Source: CACEUX01 sp964404235 (lineage in GTDB: Bacteria; Fidelibacterota; Marinisomatia; Marinisomatales; UBA1611). Taken from it: a stretch of 43,093 bases of DNA. Below the pieces are notes generated by a model. That model was not told the origin of the DNA. It ran no database searches and was given only the letters and a program-made list of their open reading frames with translations. The translations under genes and the position numbers were made by a program. The stretch covers positions 1 through 43,093 of the forward strand of contig CAYOJL010000008.1 in assembly GCA_964404235.1 (NCBI GenBank), written 5' to 3'. Within the stretch, counting starts at the first letter, position 1. Each line of letters opens with the position of its first letter. Below, piece after piece: positions 19,401 through 26,461 of the stretch.

Positions 19401-19619
19401 TTTACAAATCTGACTGATCAATGTACTATAAAGATCTATACCCTAGCAGGAGAACTTGTCACATCGATAAACCATACGAATGAATTTTCAGGGAATGCTT
19501 TCTGGGATATGAGGACCATGAATAATCAAGAAGCTGGGCCGGGGTTATATATATACCATGTTCAAACAGGAAATAATGATAATGATTCGTTTATTGGGAA
19601 ATTTGCAGTTGTGCGATAA
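16452..19619 (+). CDS. Large cysteine-containing surface protein with PNPY-type C-terminal domain
   Basis: The 1055-residue protein opens with a hydrophobic signal (YIIIIWIFSLLSG). It is acidic and aromatic-rich, with an FN3-like piece (EGYKIYKSNDGGQTW, near residue 775). The final 90 residues (VKVVPNPYVVNSRF, CTIKIYTLAGELVTSI, ending IGKFAVVR) closely match the end of the 7834-11193 protein, so the two are paralogues in architecture. I count 12 cysteines, several as close pairs (SCSQSRKDPDC, GDCYAGTPGC, HCVYENSYDC), against 4 in the paralogue. It therefore probably forms disulfides in the periplasm or at the surface. A thioredoxin-like gene begins within 60 nt of its stop. It has no receptor or PorV gene of its own here. 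Function is unknown; it is presumably a structural or binding protein. Confidence 0.85.
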   Translation: MPRNQLYIIIIWIFSLLSGNNIGRPVIDHTPDPFRMNQAGRIGDNPFPTNPMSDRARGYLLQGKAQTAIINYGNYIDIEVNPNGAWGEYAYLYEVSFLAGIPGHSYSSNYIWSNTETVTDQDGFPIYSIWESENAYESWFEDGDTNFVGIIFDADNDHGVWEPDSISKKASIDDINSDRQWTIDNTSNKIIVSTTGSLDPNRSTSRIGLIYPWALRPKLISREEQFDYYDYGNDQEEWTEDDVYFYYGANTAESCLSYYSPTYNTDWHASTMARTKTHNTDISAGEIFGDTYVTDPADTYPLLAHSGYGSTWPKRMDPQTGQLDSFWPGWWAQDYNINLPSCSQSRKDPDCWEDVPGRFISDMDVYLEFDDRWAHRGNQVNTNNEYEQTGYPMGLRVMSEAHSYGVSYAEDILFVTVKVRNESGDWCAEDEYGVPVLDEYGNQICGEGMVMPDGTKLNRGKGFDYAGVSLGFWNDGVILTSDKYGNSSYWSSADDYMKYYWEVFELNNERMLISMAMIGDYDGYSGVAGYAMDPNTPNPGNEFGLVATQLLDSPKATTPIDLDRDGVIDIFPGEPLKMTDWHWLDWYLRPGVTHPESLSGDCYAGTPGCPQARNTEELFYKLMIGDTTNLSDNEHAWHFHTQDPGTDLPSDLNPHFDSLEGIEEEMVFQRPPEGVDPLVLMTCGPFDLPVGREVPFSFCIIFGQNEEDLINNARFAQVMYNSRYQGFTPPNRPNVLAMGELGKVKIYWDDAAESSQDVVTGYSDFEGYKIYKSNDGGQTWGDPEDMIYDTDGIFVGWRPFKQFDLSAEEDSLHCVYENSYDCEPQLSRGHSISGQDPYFPWFDLGDDTGFEMIKLEQAYTDGGRTFNYMFEDEDIVNGVEYTYAVVAYDMGVEPPYDTTFIDLGNGQYETIIDTNYSNPNKWAEPDGYASLENSKGTTVLDKNFVQVYPGISPQTNLNDVKVVPNPYVVNSRFNESEHLRRIRFTNLTDQCTIKIYTLAGELVTSINHTNEFSGNAFWDMRTMNNQEAGPGLYIYHVQTGNNDNDSFIGKFAVVR

Positions 19620-19673
19620 TCATATATGATAATAAACTTATACATCAATGAAATAATGAAAACAAATCTTTAT

Positions 19674-20240
19674 ATGAAAAAAACTATTCTTATTCTAATG
19701 CTGATTCAATTTACCTTGGCAAATTCTTTGGAAGGAAATAAAATTCCAAACTCACGCATAAAAATGCTTAATGGTAAATATGCTAAGCTATCTGATTTCA
19801 ATTCAGATGGCCCAATGATCGTTAATTTCTGGACAACTTGGTGACCAGCTTGTGAATTGCAGGCTGCATATCTTAATCAATTAAGCGAAAATTTTAGTAG
19901 CACTGGTTTAAAAGTTCTGGGAGTGAATCTTAACTCACCATCAATTATAAATCAAGTCAGGCCCTGGATAAATAAAAGAAAGATCAATTTTGATATTTCT
20001 GTAGACCCTAAGGAGAAATTGGCTAAAACTTTTGGGGTGGATGGTCTTCCTACCTTATTCTTAATTGATAAAGATGGAAATATTATAAATGAGACCGTTG
20101 GTTTTGGGGACGGTTATGAGAACAAATATCTTGAAGCATTAACAAAATACTTAGATAGTGAAAATATCAGTTACCAAGATTTTGAATATCAAAAAGAAAA
20201 TAAAATAAAGAAAGATGTTACAATGGAAATTGATTTTTAG
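19674..20240 (+). CDS. TlpA/thioredoxin-like protein, candidate selenoprotein (in-frame TGA in place of first CxxC cysteine)
   Basis: The frame from ATG 19674 gives a signal peptide (MKKTILILMLIQFTLANS) and a 188-residue thioredoxin-fold protein if the TGA at 19842-19844 is read through. The flanking sequence is NFWTTW-TGA-PACELQ; TlpA-family proteins have W-C-x-x-C here, so the TGA (residue 57) takes the place of the N-terminal catalytic Cys, and Cys60 is the resolving Cys. Downstream the same frame is intact to TAG at 20240 and keeps the cis-Pro loop (GVDGLPTLFLIDKDGNI). TGA is a true stop in neighbours (DUF885 gene, surface protein). Reading as selenocysteine gives a UxxC redox protein, periplasmic or lipid-side. 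Alternatives are a nonsense mutation or a sequencing error. In-frame ATGs at 19626 and 19656 are less likely starts. No selA, selB, selC or selD gene is in the window. Confidence 0.7.
19845..19876 (+). promoter_or_regulatory. SECIS-like hairpin downstream of the in-frame UGA
   Basis: Numbering the U of the UGA as 1, positions 17-27 (19858-19868) form UGCA-GGC-UGCA, a 4-bp stem with a GGC loop. It extends through a 2x2 internal loop to G13-C31 and A14-U30, and weakly to U9-A35. The apical loop starts 17 nt after the UGA and its first two bases are G, within the published constraints for bacterial SECIS elements. The upper stem of E. coli fdhF is UGCA-GGUC-UGCA at almost the same distance. A competing 8-bp stem (C5-U12 with G18-G25) is possible, which lowers certainty. 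Confidence 0.5.
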
Positions 20241-20249
20241 TGTTTGATC

Positions 20250-20765
20250 TTAATCCTTAGACTCTGGATCTAAATCAGTTATCATATAAATTTTCCATTT
20301 CTTCCATTTCTTAAAAAATCTATATAACCCTGAATATTTATGCCTTACGAAATGATATAAGGCCCTACCTGTTCCAAGCACCTCACCTTGTTCATTCAAT
20401 CGAGAATAAGTAGCATCAACTGTGCATAGTTTAGTATCAATATGATCCCAAACAGGAGCTATTTCTATTTTATCCAACTTTGTTTTCACAAAGTTAGCTT
20501 TTGAAGAATTCTTCCAATTATTAAACACTATGTTAAATTCTTCTTTATTAGTTATAACGATTGGAATACCAGAACCAAAATGTAGGGTACACCAATCAGT
20601 TTGAAAATATTTTGACATTTTAGTAATATTTTTTTCATCTACCACTAATAAATATGATTCGAACACATTATTTACCTCATCATATTTATTGAATGTAGTA
20701 TCCTGTAATCCTGCAAAAACAATATTCGATAGAATAAACCATATGTAAAAAAGATTCTTATTCAT
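20250..20765 (-). CDS. Exported NTF2-like (SnoaL/DUF4440-type) protein
   Basis: The 171-residue protein has a signal peptide (FYIWFILSNIVFAG) and then a single cone-shaped NTF2-like domain: an N-terminal helix (VNNVFESYLLVVDEKN), a TDWCTLHFGSG strand, a helix (EEFNIVFNNWKN), and long antiparallel strands (LCTVDATYSRLNEQG, GRALYHFVRH, KWKIYMITDLD). Such small domains serve as enzymes or ligand-binding modules, and no catalytic assignment is possible from sequence. It converges on the candidate selenoprotein gene, with only 9 nt between the two stops and no evident terminator between them. It is followed on its own side by the yaaA gene 29 nt upstream, so both may be on one transcript. Confidence 0.75.
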   Translation of the reverse strand: MNKNLFYIWFILSNIVFAGLQDTTFNKYDEVNNVFESYLLVVDEKNITKMSKYFQTDWCTLHFGSGIPIVITNKEEFNIVFNNWKNSSKANFVKTKLDKIEIAPVWDHIDTKLCTVDATYSRLNEQGEVLGTGRALYHFVRHKYSGLYRFFKKWKKWKIYMITDLDPESKD

Positions 20766-20794
20766 AATTATTATGATTGATCTAGGCTGTTTTT

Positions 20795-21568
20795 TTATGC
20801 TTGAGGTCGAACAAAGACCGGATTGGAAGGTGTTGAGATCGAAGGCTCATAGCTATATCCACCAAGATTAAACGCTAGTATATCTTTTTTATCCTTAATT
20901 TTATTTTGTATAATAAATCGTGCCATCATACCCCTTGCTTTTTTAGCAAAAAAAGATATCATTTTCATGTTCCCATCCTTGATCTCTTTAAATTGTGGGG
21001 TAATAATATCAGCTTTTAATGCAGGACGATCAATCGATCTAAAGTATTCAACTGATGCACAATTGATGACAACATTATTTTTATGGTCTTCTAATTCATT
21101 ATTAATTGATGCTGCAAGGGTATCACCCCAATAGTCATATAGATTACTCCCTGATCTATTTTCTAACTTTGTTCCCATTTCTAGTCTGTAAGGCATCATA
21201 AGATCCAAAGGCCGTAATACTCCATATAGCCCTGAAAGGATACGGGTATGTTTTTGCGCAAATACAAGATCATTTTTATTTAAAGAATCAGATTCTAAAC
21301 CCGTATAAGTATCTCCCATAAAAGAATATACAGCTTCTCGTGAATTTTCTGGTTTAAAAGAATTATCCCAGTTTTGCATTCGCTCCCAATTCAATATTGC
21401 TAGATTCTCACTAATTCCCATTAAAGACATAAGATCATTTGGGTCCATATCTTTAAGTATCTTAACAAGCTCTTCAGACTGTTTTAGGAACCTTGGGAGT
21501 TCATATTTATCTGTATGCACATGGCATTCTTTGGAAAGCTTTTTTGCTGGTGAAAGTACTGTTAACAT
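20795..21568 (-). CDS. yaaA: YaaA family (UPF0246/DUF328) peroxide-stress protein
   Basis: The 257-residue length and motifs fit YaaA. The N-terminus is MLTVLSPAKKLSKE; then come the GLYGVLRPLDLMMPYRLEMG signature (residues about 133-152), NLYDYWGD, VVINCASVEYFRSI and SFFAKKARGMMARF. In E. coli YaaA is induced by OxyR, limits intracellular iron and protects DNA and proteins from peroxide; later structural work shows a DNA-binding fold. The C-terminus (NPVFVRPQA) is a little shorter than the E. coli tail. It is a cytoplasmic single-domain protein. It lies just downstream of htpG, with 43 nt between, and both are stress genes. A TGACCGGTCA palindrome precedes its ATG. Confidence 0.92.
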   Translation of the reverse strand: MLTVLSPAKKLSKECHVHTDKYELPRFLKQSEELVKILKDMDPNDLMSLMGISENLAILNWERMQNWDNSFKPENSREAVYSFMGDTYTGLESDSLNKNDLVFAQKHTRILSGLYGVLRPLDLMMPYRLEMGTKLENRSGSNLYDYWGDTLAASINNELEDHKNNVVINCASVEYFRSIDRPALKADIITPQFKEIKDGNMKMISFFAKKARGMMARFIIQNKIKDKKDILAFNLGGYSYEPSISTPSNPVFVRPQA

Positions 21569-21584
21569 AACTTGAATTTAATCA

Positions 21585-21594
21585 TGACCGGTCA
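21585..21594. promoter_or_regulatory. TGACCGGTCA palindrome upstream of yaaA
   Basis: This perfect 10-base palindrome lies 16 nt upstream of the yaaA ATG, in the 43-base gap after htpG. It is GC-rich against an AT-rich background, so it may be an operator, but a 10-base palindrome can occur by chance and the regulator is unknown. Confidence 0.2.
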
Positions 21595-21611
21595 GGATCT
21601 ATCATAAGATA

Positions 21612-23489
21612 TCATAAAGTATCAACGATAACTTTATTTAGCCTATCTACAAATCCTGCAGGATCTTTGAGCTTTACTCCTTCCTGGATTAAAGCTTGTT
21701 CATAAAGTAAAAGTGCAATGTCATCAAAGGCCTTCTGTTTTGTTTTTCCTTTTAGCTTAACAACAATATCGTGTTTTGGATTGATCTCCAATATAGGCTT
21801 GATATCTGGCACATCCATCTGCCCCATAGAACGCATCATTTCTTGCATCTGGGCTGTTGGATCATTTTCATCTGCAACTATACAAGATGGAGAATCATTT
21901 AGACGTGTTGATACCTTAACATCTTTTACTTTATCACCTAATAATTTTTTTATTTTCTTCAATACAGGTTTAATTGATTTTTCTGTTTCTTTATCTGTAT
22001 CATCAGAAAAATCCTCTGCTGCTCCACTTCTATTAACTGATTTAAGTTCCTTTTCATCGTATTTAGGCACGCCAGTAATAATGATCTCATCTATTTCATC
22101 ATCGAGGATCAATACTTCAATATCTTTTTTCTCATACATTTCTAAAAGAGGAGAGTTTTTCAGTGATATTTGGTTTTGACCGGTAATGTAATAGATCGAT
22201 TTTTGATCTTCTCTCATTCTATCAGCATACTCTCTCAACGAAACGAGACCATCATCTTTCGTTGATTTGAATCTCAGTAATTCTGTCAAAGCTTCTTTAT
22301 GTTCAAAATCCTGATAGACCCCTTCTTTGATCAGCCGTCCATACTGATCAAAAAATTGTGCATACTTATCCTTATCACCAGCAACTGTCTTCAATTTATC
22401 TAAGATCTTTTTGACAGAGTTAGATTTGATCTTAGCCATGACCCTATTCTGCTGGAGGATCTCACGGCTTACATTAAGTGGAAGATCTGATGAATCAATG
22501 ACCCCTTTTACAAACCTTAGCCAAGGCGGTAGTAATTCTTTATCATCATCAGTTATGAAAACGCGATTGACGTATAACTTTACACCTGATTGGTAGTCTG
22601 CTCGATATATATCGGGTGATGCTTTCTTTGGAATAAAAAATAGTATGGTAAACTCAAGATTTCCTTCTGCTCTAAAATGTACCCACTCAAAAGGATCCTC
22701 GATATCATTTGAGAATGATCTGTAGAATTCTTTATAGTCCTTTTTCTTTAATTCACTTTTTGATCGTGTCCAAAAAGCTTTAGCATCATTTACCTGATCA
22801 GTTTTTAGTTTTCTACTTTTTTCCTTTCCTTCATCATCATAATCTATTTCTGGATATGTAAGAAATATCGGAAAATCAATATGATCCGAGTATTTTTTCA
22901 CCAAATTTTCAATTTGCCAGCGACTTGCAAATTCTTTTCCTTCATCATTTAAATGAATAGTAATAGATGTTCCATTCTCTTTTTTTACATCTTTTTTGAT
23001 CTCAAACCCAGTTTGCCCATCACTTATCCACCTCCAAGCCTCTTTGTTTCCTGCTTTTTTGCTTGCAACCTCAACTCGATCTGCAACCATAAAACTAGAG
23101 TAGAAGCCTACACCAAATTGACCGATCAGCTGAGAATCTTTCTTTGCATCACCGGATAATTTTGAAAGGAAATTCTTTGTACCAGACCGCGCTATCGTAC
23201 CAAGGTTATCTTGTAGTTCTTTCTTACTCATACCTATCCCGGAATCAGTGATAGTTAGGGTAGGGTTGTCTCCATCCTGAAATTCTAAAGAAATCTTTGG
23301 ATCGAACGTAAAAGACTTAAAATCATCTTTTGTAAGTGTTAAATAGCGTAGCTTATCTAGGGCATCGGAAGAATTAGAGATAAGTTCTCGAAGAAATATT
23401 TCTTTATGGGAATATAAAGAATGGATGATCAGTTTTAGTAACTGACTAACTTCTGTTTGAAAGGGTTGTTGGCTCAATTTATTCTCCAC
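21612..23489 (-). CDS. htpG: Molecular chaperone HtpG (bacterial Hsp90)
   Basis: The 625-residue length is typical of HtpG. The N-terminal GHKL ATPase domain shows its motifs in order: FLRELISNSSDALDKLRY (about 33-50), DSGIGMSKKEL (about 82), GQFGVGFYSSFMVADRV (about 118), and GTSITIHL. The middle domain has LYVNRVFITDDDKELLPPWL and the Arg loop SREILQQNRV, and the C-terminal dimerisation domain is intact. It is a cytoplasmic ATP-dependent chaperone for late folding and stress. The start is GTG at 23489; no in-frame ATG is near. The 129-base region upstream contains the terminator of the preceding operon, so it probably has its own promoter. No CIRCE element was seen. Confidence 0.97.
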   Translation of the reverse strand: MENKLSQQPFQTEVSQLLKLIIHSLYSHKEIFLRELISNSSDALDKLRYLTLTKDDFKSFTFDPKISLEFQDGDNPTLTITDSGIGMSKKELQDNLGTIARSGTKNFLSKLSGDAKKDSQLIGQFGVGFYSSFMVADRVEVASKKAGNKEAWRWISDGQTGFEIKKDVKKENGTSITIHLNDEGKEFASRWQIENLVKKYSDHIDFPIFLTYPEIDYDDEGKEKSRKLKTDQVNDAKAFWTRSKSELKKKDYKEFYRSFSNDIEDPFEWVHFRAEGNLEFTILFFIPKKASPDIYRADYQSGVKLYVNRVFITDDDKELLPPWLRFVKGVIDSSDLPLNVSREILQQNRVMAKIKSNSVKKILDKLKTVAGDKDKYAQFFDQYGRLIKEGVYQDFEHKEALTELLRFKSTKDDGLVSLREYADRMREDQKSIYYITGQNQISLKNSPLLEMYEKKDIEVLILDDEIDEIIITGVPKYDEKELKSVNRSGAAEDFSDDTDKETEKSIKPVLKKIKKLLGDKVKDVKVSTRLNDSPSCIVADENDPTAQMQEMMRSMGQMDVPDIKPILEINPKHDIVVKLKGKTKQKAFDDIALLLYEQALIQEGVKLKDPAGFVDRLNKVIVDTL

Positions 23490-23581
23490 ATTTTAAAGAC
23501 AAATGATCAATATCCAATATTTTTGGTTATTAAGGGCAGAAAAGTAAAAAAATAAATGGTAAAAATGCCATATAGATTCTC

Positions 23582-23613
23582 AAAAATCATCTTTTTATTT
23601 ATTAGATGATTTT
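23582..23613 (-). terminator. Intrinsic terminator of the sugar operon
   Basis: A perfect 10-bp inverted repeat (AAAATCATCT and AGATGATTTT) with an 11-base loop lies 6 nt past the stop of the TIM-barrel gene and ends in T5 on the minus strand. It is AT-rich, so weaker than GC-rich terminators, but its position between the sugar operon and htpG fits. Confidence 0.55.
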
Positions 23614-23618
23614 ATGAT

Positions 23619-24515
23619 CTATAAGGAGCCCCTAATTTTTTCTAAAAGCTTTTTCGTTGCACGGATACCTGACATTTCATCCATTGTATTCCCTTCATAC
23701 TCAATTCCCACATATCCTGAATAGCCCTCTTTCATTACAATATCCATCATTTTATAATAATCCGTATTGGTCTCATCACCATTGGTATTAAAATCATGGC
23801 TTTTAGCGCTTACTGCCTTTGCATAGGGCATTAACTCTTTAACACCTAAATAACGATCATACCAATCATCACCTTCAAGTTTAAAATTACCAAAATCAGG
23901 AAGGGTTCCACATCTTGGGTGATCGACCTCTTTGATCACTGAAGCCAACCATTTTCCATTTGAAGATAGACCACCATGATTTTCAACAATCGTATTGATC
24001 CCTATGGAGTCCCCATACTCAGTTAGCTTACGTAACCCCTCTGCTGCCAAATGTATCTGCTCATCATATGAGCCCTCACTTTTAGCATTGACCCTAATAG
24101 AATGGCAACCCAGAAATTTTGCTGCTTCTGCCCACTTATAATGGTTCTCAATTGCTTTAGAACGTTCAATTTGATCAGGGTTGCCTAGGTCGCCTTCTTT
24201 ATCACACATGATCAAAAGGCTTATTACTCCTAGATCTTCAGCTCTATCTCTCATTTCTTTGAGATAAGACTGATCTTCAGCCTTATTAAAGAAAAATTGA
24301 TTTACATATTCAACTGCATTTATACCAAGATCATTTTTTGCCATACTGCAAAAATCTAGATGATCTAATTCACCAGAAAAAAGCATACGATTCAGGGACC
24401 ATTCAGCAAGTGATATTTTAAATGGCATGTTATTTTTTGTGCAAGATAATACGCTGTTTAGGGACAAACCGCCTGTTAAAATAGCAGCGGTTTTAATAAA
24501 ATCTCTTCTTTCCAA
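23619..24515 (-). CDS. Tat-exported sugar phosphate isomerase/epimerase (xylose-isomerase-like TIM barrel)
   Basis: The 298-residue protein starts with a twin-arginine signal (MERRDFIKTAAILTGG) ending in SVLSC, a possible lipobox (Cys25). The rest is an AP_endonuc_2 TIM barrel. Metal ligands of the family are visible: Glu in TIVENHGG, Asp in GTLPDFGNF, His in AKSHDFN and Glu in GIEYEGN. These enzymes isomerise or epimerise sugars or keto-sugars using a divalent metal, as in inositol and 3-keto-sugar catabolism. Tat export implies folding with metal before export and action in the periplasm. It is the last gene of the six-gene operon, 9 nt after the DUF1080 gene, so it probably works on a product of that pathway. 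The exact substrate is not known. Confidence 0.88.
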   Translation of the reverse strand: MERRDFIKTAAILTGGLSLNSVLSCTKNNMPFKISLAEWSLNRMLFSGELDHLDFCSMAKNDLGINAVEYVNQFFFNKAEDQSYLKEMRDRAEDLGVISLLIMCDKEGDLGNPDQIERSKAIENHYKWAEAAKFLGCHSIRVNAKSEGSYDEQIHLAAEGLRKLTEYGDSIGINTIVENHGGLSSNGKWLASVIKEVDHPRCGTLPDFGNFKLEGDDWYDRYLGVKELMPYAKAVSAKSHDFNTNGDETNTDYYKMMDIVMKEGYSGYVGIEYEGNTMDEMSGIRATKKLLEKIRGSL

Positions 24516-24524
24516 TATTAATTT

Positions 24525-25190
24525 TTATAATTTTCGAATTCGGATATTCCTGTACCAGACCTCGCCATGGTCACCTTGCAAACCTATACGACCAGAACTG
24601 GCTTTCGCAAAGTAGGGCATATCTTTAAATTTACTTTTTCTGATCAATGCCTTCATCTCTTCACTACCATATTTATATTCCAGCAGTTTTTCTCCATTTA
24701 ACCAATGTTCAATATGATTCTCTTTAGAGATGATCTTTACCTGGTTGAACTCACCTAGAGGTTTAACAACTTCATTTTTTGGTGCAATAAGATCATAGAG
24801 AGCGCCAGCTGATGTAACCTTTCTCATTCGATCAGGATGCGCTGTATTATCCAAGACCTGCATTTCAGGAGCTGATTGCCAAATATGGTAACCATCCTCT
24901 GTAGCAAAATAAAATATGCCAGAGTTGCCTCCCGATTGCAGTTTCCACTCAAGCTGCAGTTCAAAATCCTTGTAAACATCATTAGATATTATATCAACAC
25001 CTTTACTCCCAGGTATGGTCTTAAGTGTTCCTTCTTTGATCACCCAAGAGTTCCATGGAAAAAAATCCATTTTATATCCTCTCATCCCAGAGACTGACTC
25101 ACCATCAAAGAGGACTACCCAGTCTGACGGTTTTTTACTACATGAGATAAAGGCTATTATTATTAAAATGGTAAAATAGTTTTTTTTCAT
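24525..25190 (-). CDS. DUF1080 lipoprotein, 3-keto-glycoside hydrolase/lyase family
   Basis: The 221-residue protein has a lipoprotein signal (ILIIIAFISC, Cys17). A DUF1080 jelly-roll domain follows: WVVLFDGESVSG, VIKEGTLK, DFELQLEWKL, GNSGIFYF, PEMQVLDN, GRIGLQGDHGEVWYRNIRI. The family is a lectin-like fold now known to include enzymes that cleave 3-keto-glycosides and 3-keto-disaccharides made by Gfo/Idh/MocA dehydrogenases. It lies 11 nt after the second Gfo/Idh/MocA gene and 9 nt before the isomerase, which fits this role. As a lipoprotein it should sit in the periplasm or outer membrane. A purely sugar-binding role is the alternative. Confidence 0.87.
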   Translation of the reverse strand: MKKNYFTILIIIAFISCSKKPSDWVVLFDGESVSGMRGYKMDFFPWNSWVIKEGTLKTIPGSKGVDIISNDVYKDFELQLEWKLQSGGNSGIFYFATEDGYHIWQSAPEMQVLDNTAHPDRMRKVTSAGALYDLIAPKNEVVKPLGEFNQVKIISKENHIEHWLNGEKLLEYKYGSEEMKALIRKSKFKDMPYFAKASSGRIGLQGDHGEVWYRNIRIRKL

Positions 25191-25201
25191 GATCTATCCA
25201 G

Positions 25202-26449
25202 TTATTTATTGGGGTTCCATTCACCTTTGGCAACTGCTGGTATAAAATCATCCAAATCTTTTGGAGGAAATTGTATCGTCTTATCTTGCTCGGCACTCAT
25301 ATAGGCGGTCATAAGCAACTCCGTCACAGCAACACCATCACTAAAATTCTCATCAGGTCGCTTTCCGGCTAAAAAGCATTCTACCATATGGCGATTTTCA
25401 GCAGTATAACCATATGCATCAGTTTCACTACTTACTACAGGCATCTCACCTGATTCTGCATTCTGTTTTTCTACAAGGTCCTCGCCTTCCTGCCCTGCAA
25501 CTTTTCTACTAAAAAAAACCTTTAGATCAGAGTCTAATGTATTGATGAACATTGAATACTCCGGACCAAATAGTTCCATGCTTAATCGTAGACCAGCACC
25601 AACAAAACACCATGATGTAGTGGTCTCGACCACCAGCTTATGACCAGCCTCATCCTTATATTCAATAAGTGATCGAGCAAAATCTTCTGCTGGTCGATTC
25701 ATATAGTCTGTTTTTCCATCACTGTTCTTTTTCAGTACTTCAGCATACTCTGGACGCTGCCATTTTAAACAGGATGCATATGCATTAACACTTAATGGGG
25801 TAAGAGTATCTCGAGGTTTACCAGGCTCCGTAAGCATAAAACGTGCCTCTTCAACAGAGTGGCACATCATGTCATTGAGTACACCACCTCCCTGTAACTC
25901 ACCTTCCCAGAACCAAGGCATATGTGGACCACTATGCTCCTCTGCAGCTCGAGCTAGATATGGACGACCAGTCGTTTTGGCTCCTCTAGCCCATATAATT
26001 TCTCTCCCTCTTGTTACAGAAGGTGCGAAGACCTGGTTCTCTAAATAACCATCTAATAATCCGACTTTCTGAGTCAACTCCAGAACCTTTTTTGCTTCCT
26101 TAACGTTCCGACCCAATGGTTTTTCACAGGTTACTCCAATCAATTCACCTTTACCCGATTCAATTGCGTTGACTATCTCTTCCATAATCTCAATACGAGT
26201 AAAATTTGGTGCACAGATCCAAAGTGCATTGATATTGGTATCCATCACCATATCAGTAACTGTATCAAAGGTTTTAGCGTCACCAACACCGATAGCACGT
26301 GCTAAAGATGCAGACTCTTCTGCAGATGGCCTAGTACGGGACATGACACCTATAACATCACAATTTCTGACACCAATTAATGATTGTATATGAAAACGGG
26401 TAATAAACCCACCTCCAATAAATCCAATGCCAATTCTTTTATTGTTCAT
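25202..26449 (-). CDS. Gfo/Idh/MocA-family oxidoreductase
   Basis: The 415-residue enzyme has an N-terminal Rossmann fold (IGIGFIGGGFITRFH, residues 6-20) and the family catalytic CEKPLGRNVKEAK segment (Glu109-Lys110-Pro111), followed by the C-terminal alpha/beta domain (GVLNDMMCHSVEEARF near 210). There is no signal peptide, so it is cytoplasmic. Members use NAD(P) to oxidise a hydroxyl of sugars, inositols or glycosides, often at C3. It lies between the MFS gene and the DUF1080 gene and probably acts on an imported sugar, or reduces a keto product. The substrate cannot be named. Confidence 0.92.
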   Translation of the reverse strand: MNNKRIGIGFIGGGFITRFHIQSLIGVRNCDVIGVMSRTRPSAEESASLARAIGVGDAKTFDTVTDMVMDTNINALWICAPNFTRIEIMEEIVNAIESGKGELIGVTCEKPLGRNVKEAKKVLELTQKVGLLDGYLENQVFAPSVTRGREIIWARGAKTTGRPYLARAAEEHSGPHMPWFWEGELQGGGVLNDMMCHSVEEARFMLTEPGKPRDTLTPLSVNAYASCLKWQRPEYAEVLKKNSDGKTDYMNRPAEDFARSLIEYKDEAGHKLVVETTTSWCFVGAGLRLSMELFGPEYSMFINTLDSDLKVFFSRKVAGQEGEDLVEKQNAESGEMPVVSSETDAYGYTAENRHMVECFLAGKRPDENFSDGVAVTELLMTAYMSAEQDKTIQFPPKDLDDFIPAVAKGEWNPNK

Positions 26450-26461
26450 ACCAACGTGACC

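Noticed and set aside
19842..19844. TGA as a reassigned sense codon (Trp or Gly)
   Set aside because: TGA ends the DUF885 gene and the 7834-11193 protein, and Trp is coded by TGG everywhere checked, including the codon just before this TGA.
19626..19844. A short 72-residue protein ending at the TGA, and a separate small protein starting at 19857
   Set aside because: Both pieces lie in the same frame and together make one complete thioredoxin fold; the second piece has no signal and begins in the middle of the active-site helix.
23490..23580. CIRCE or heat-shock sigma promoter upstream of htpG
   Set aside because: No TTAGCACTC-N9-GAGTGCTAA repeat or sigma-32 type hexamers could be seen.
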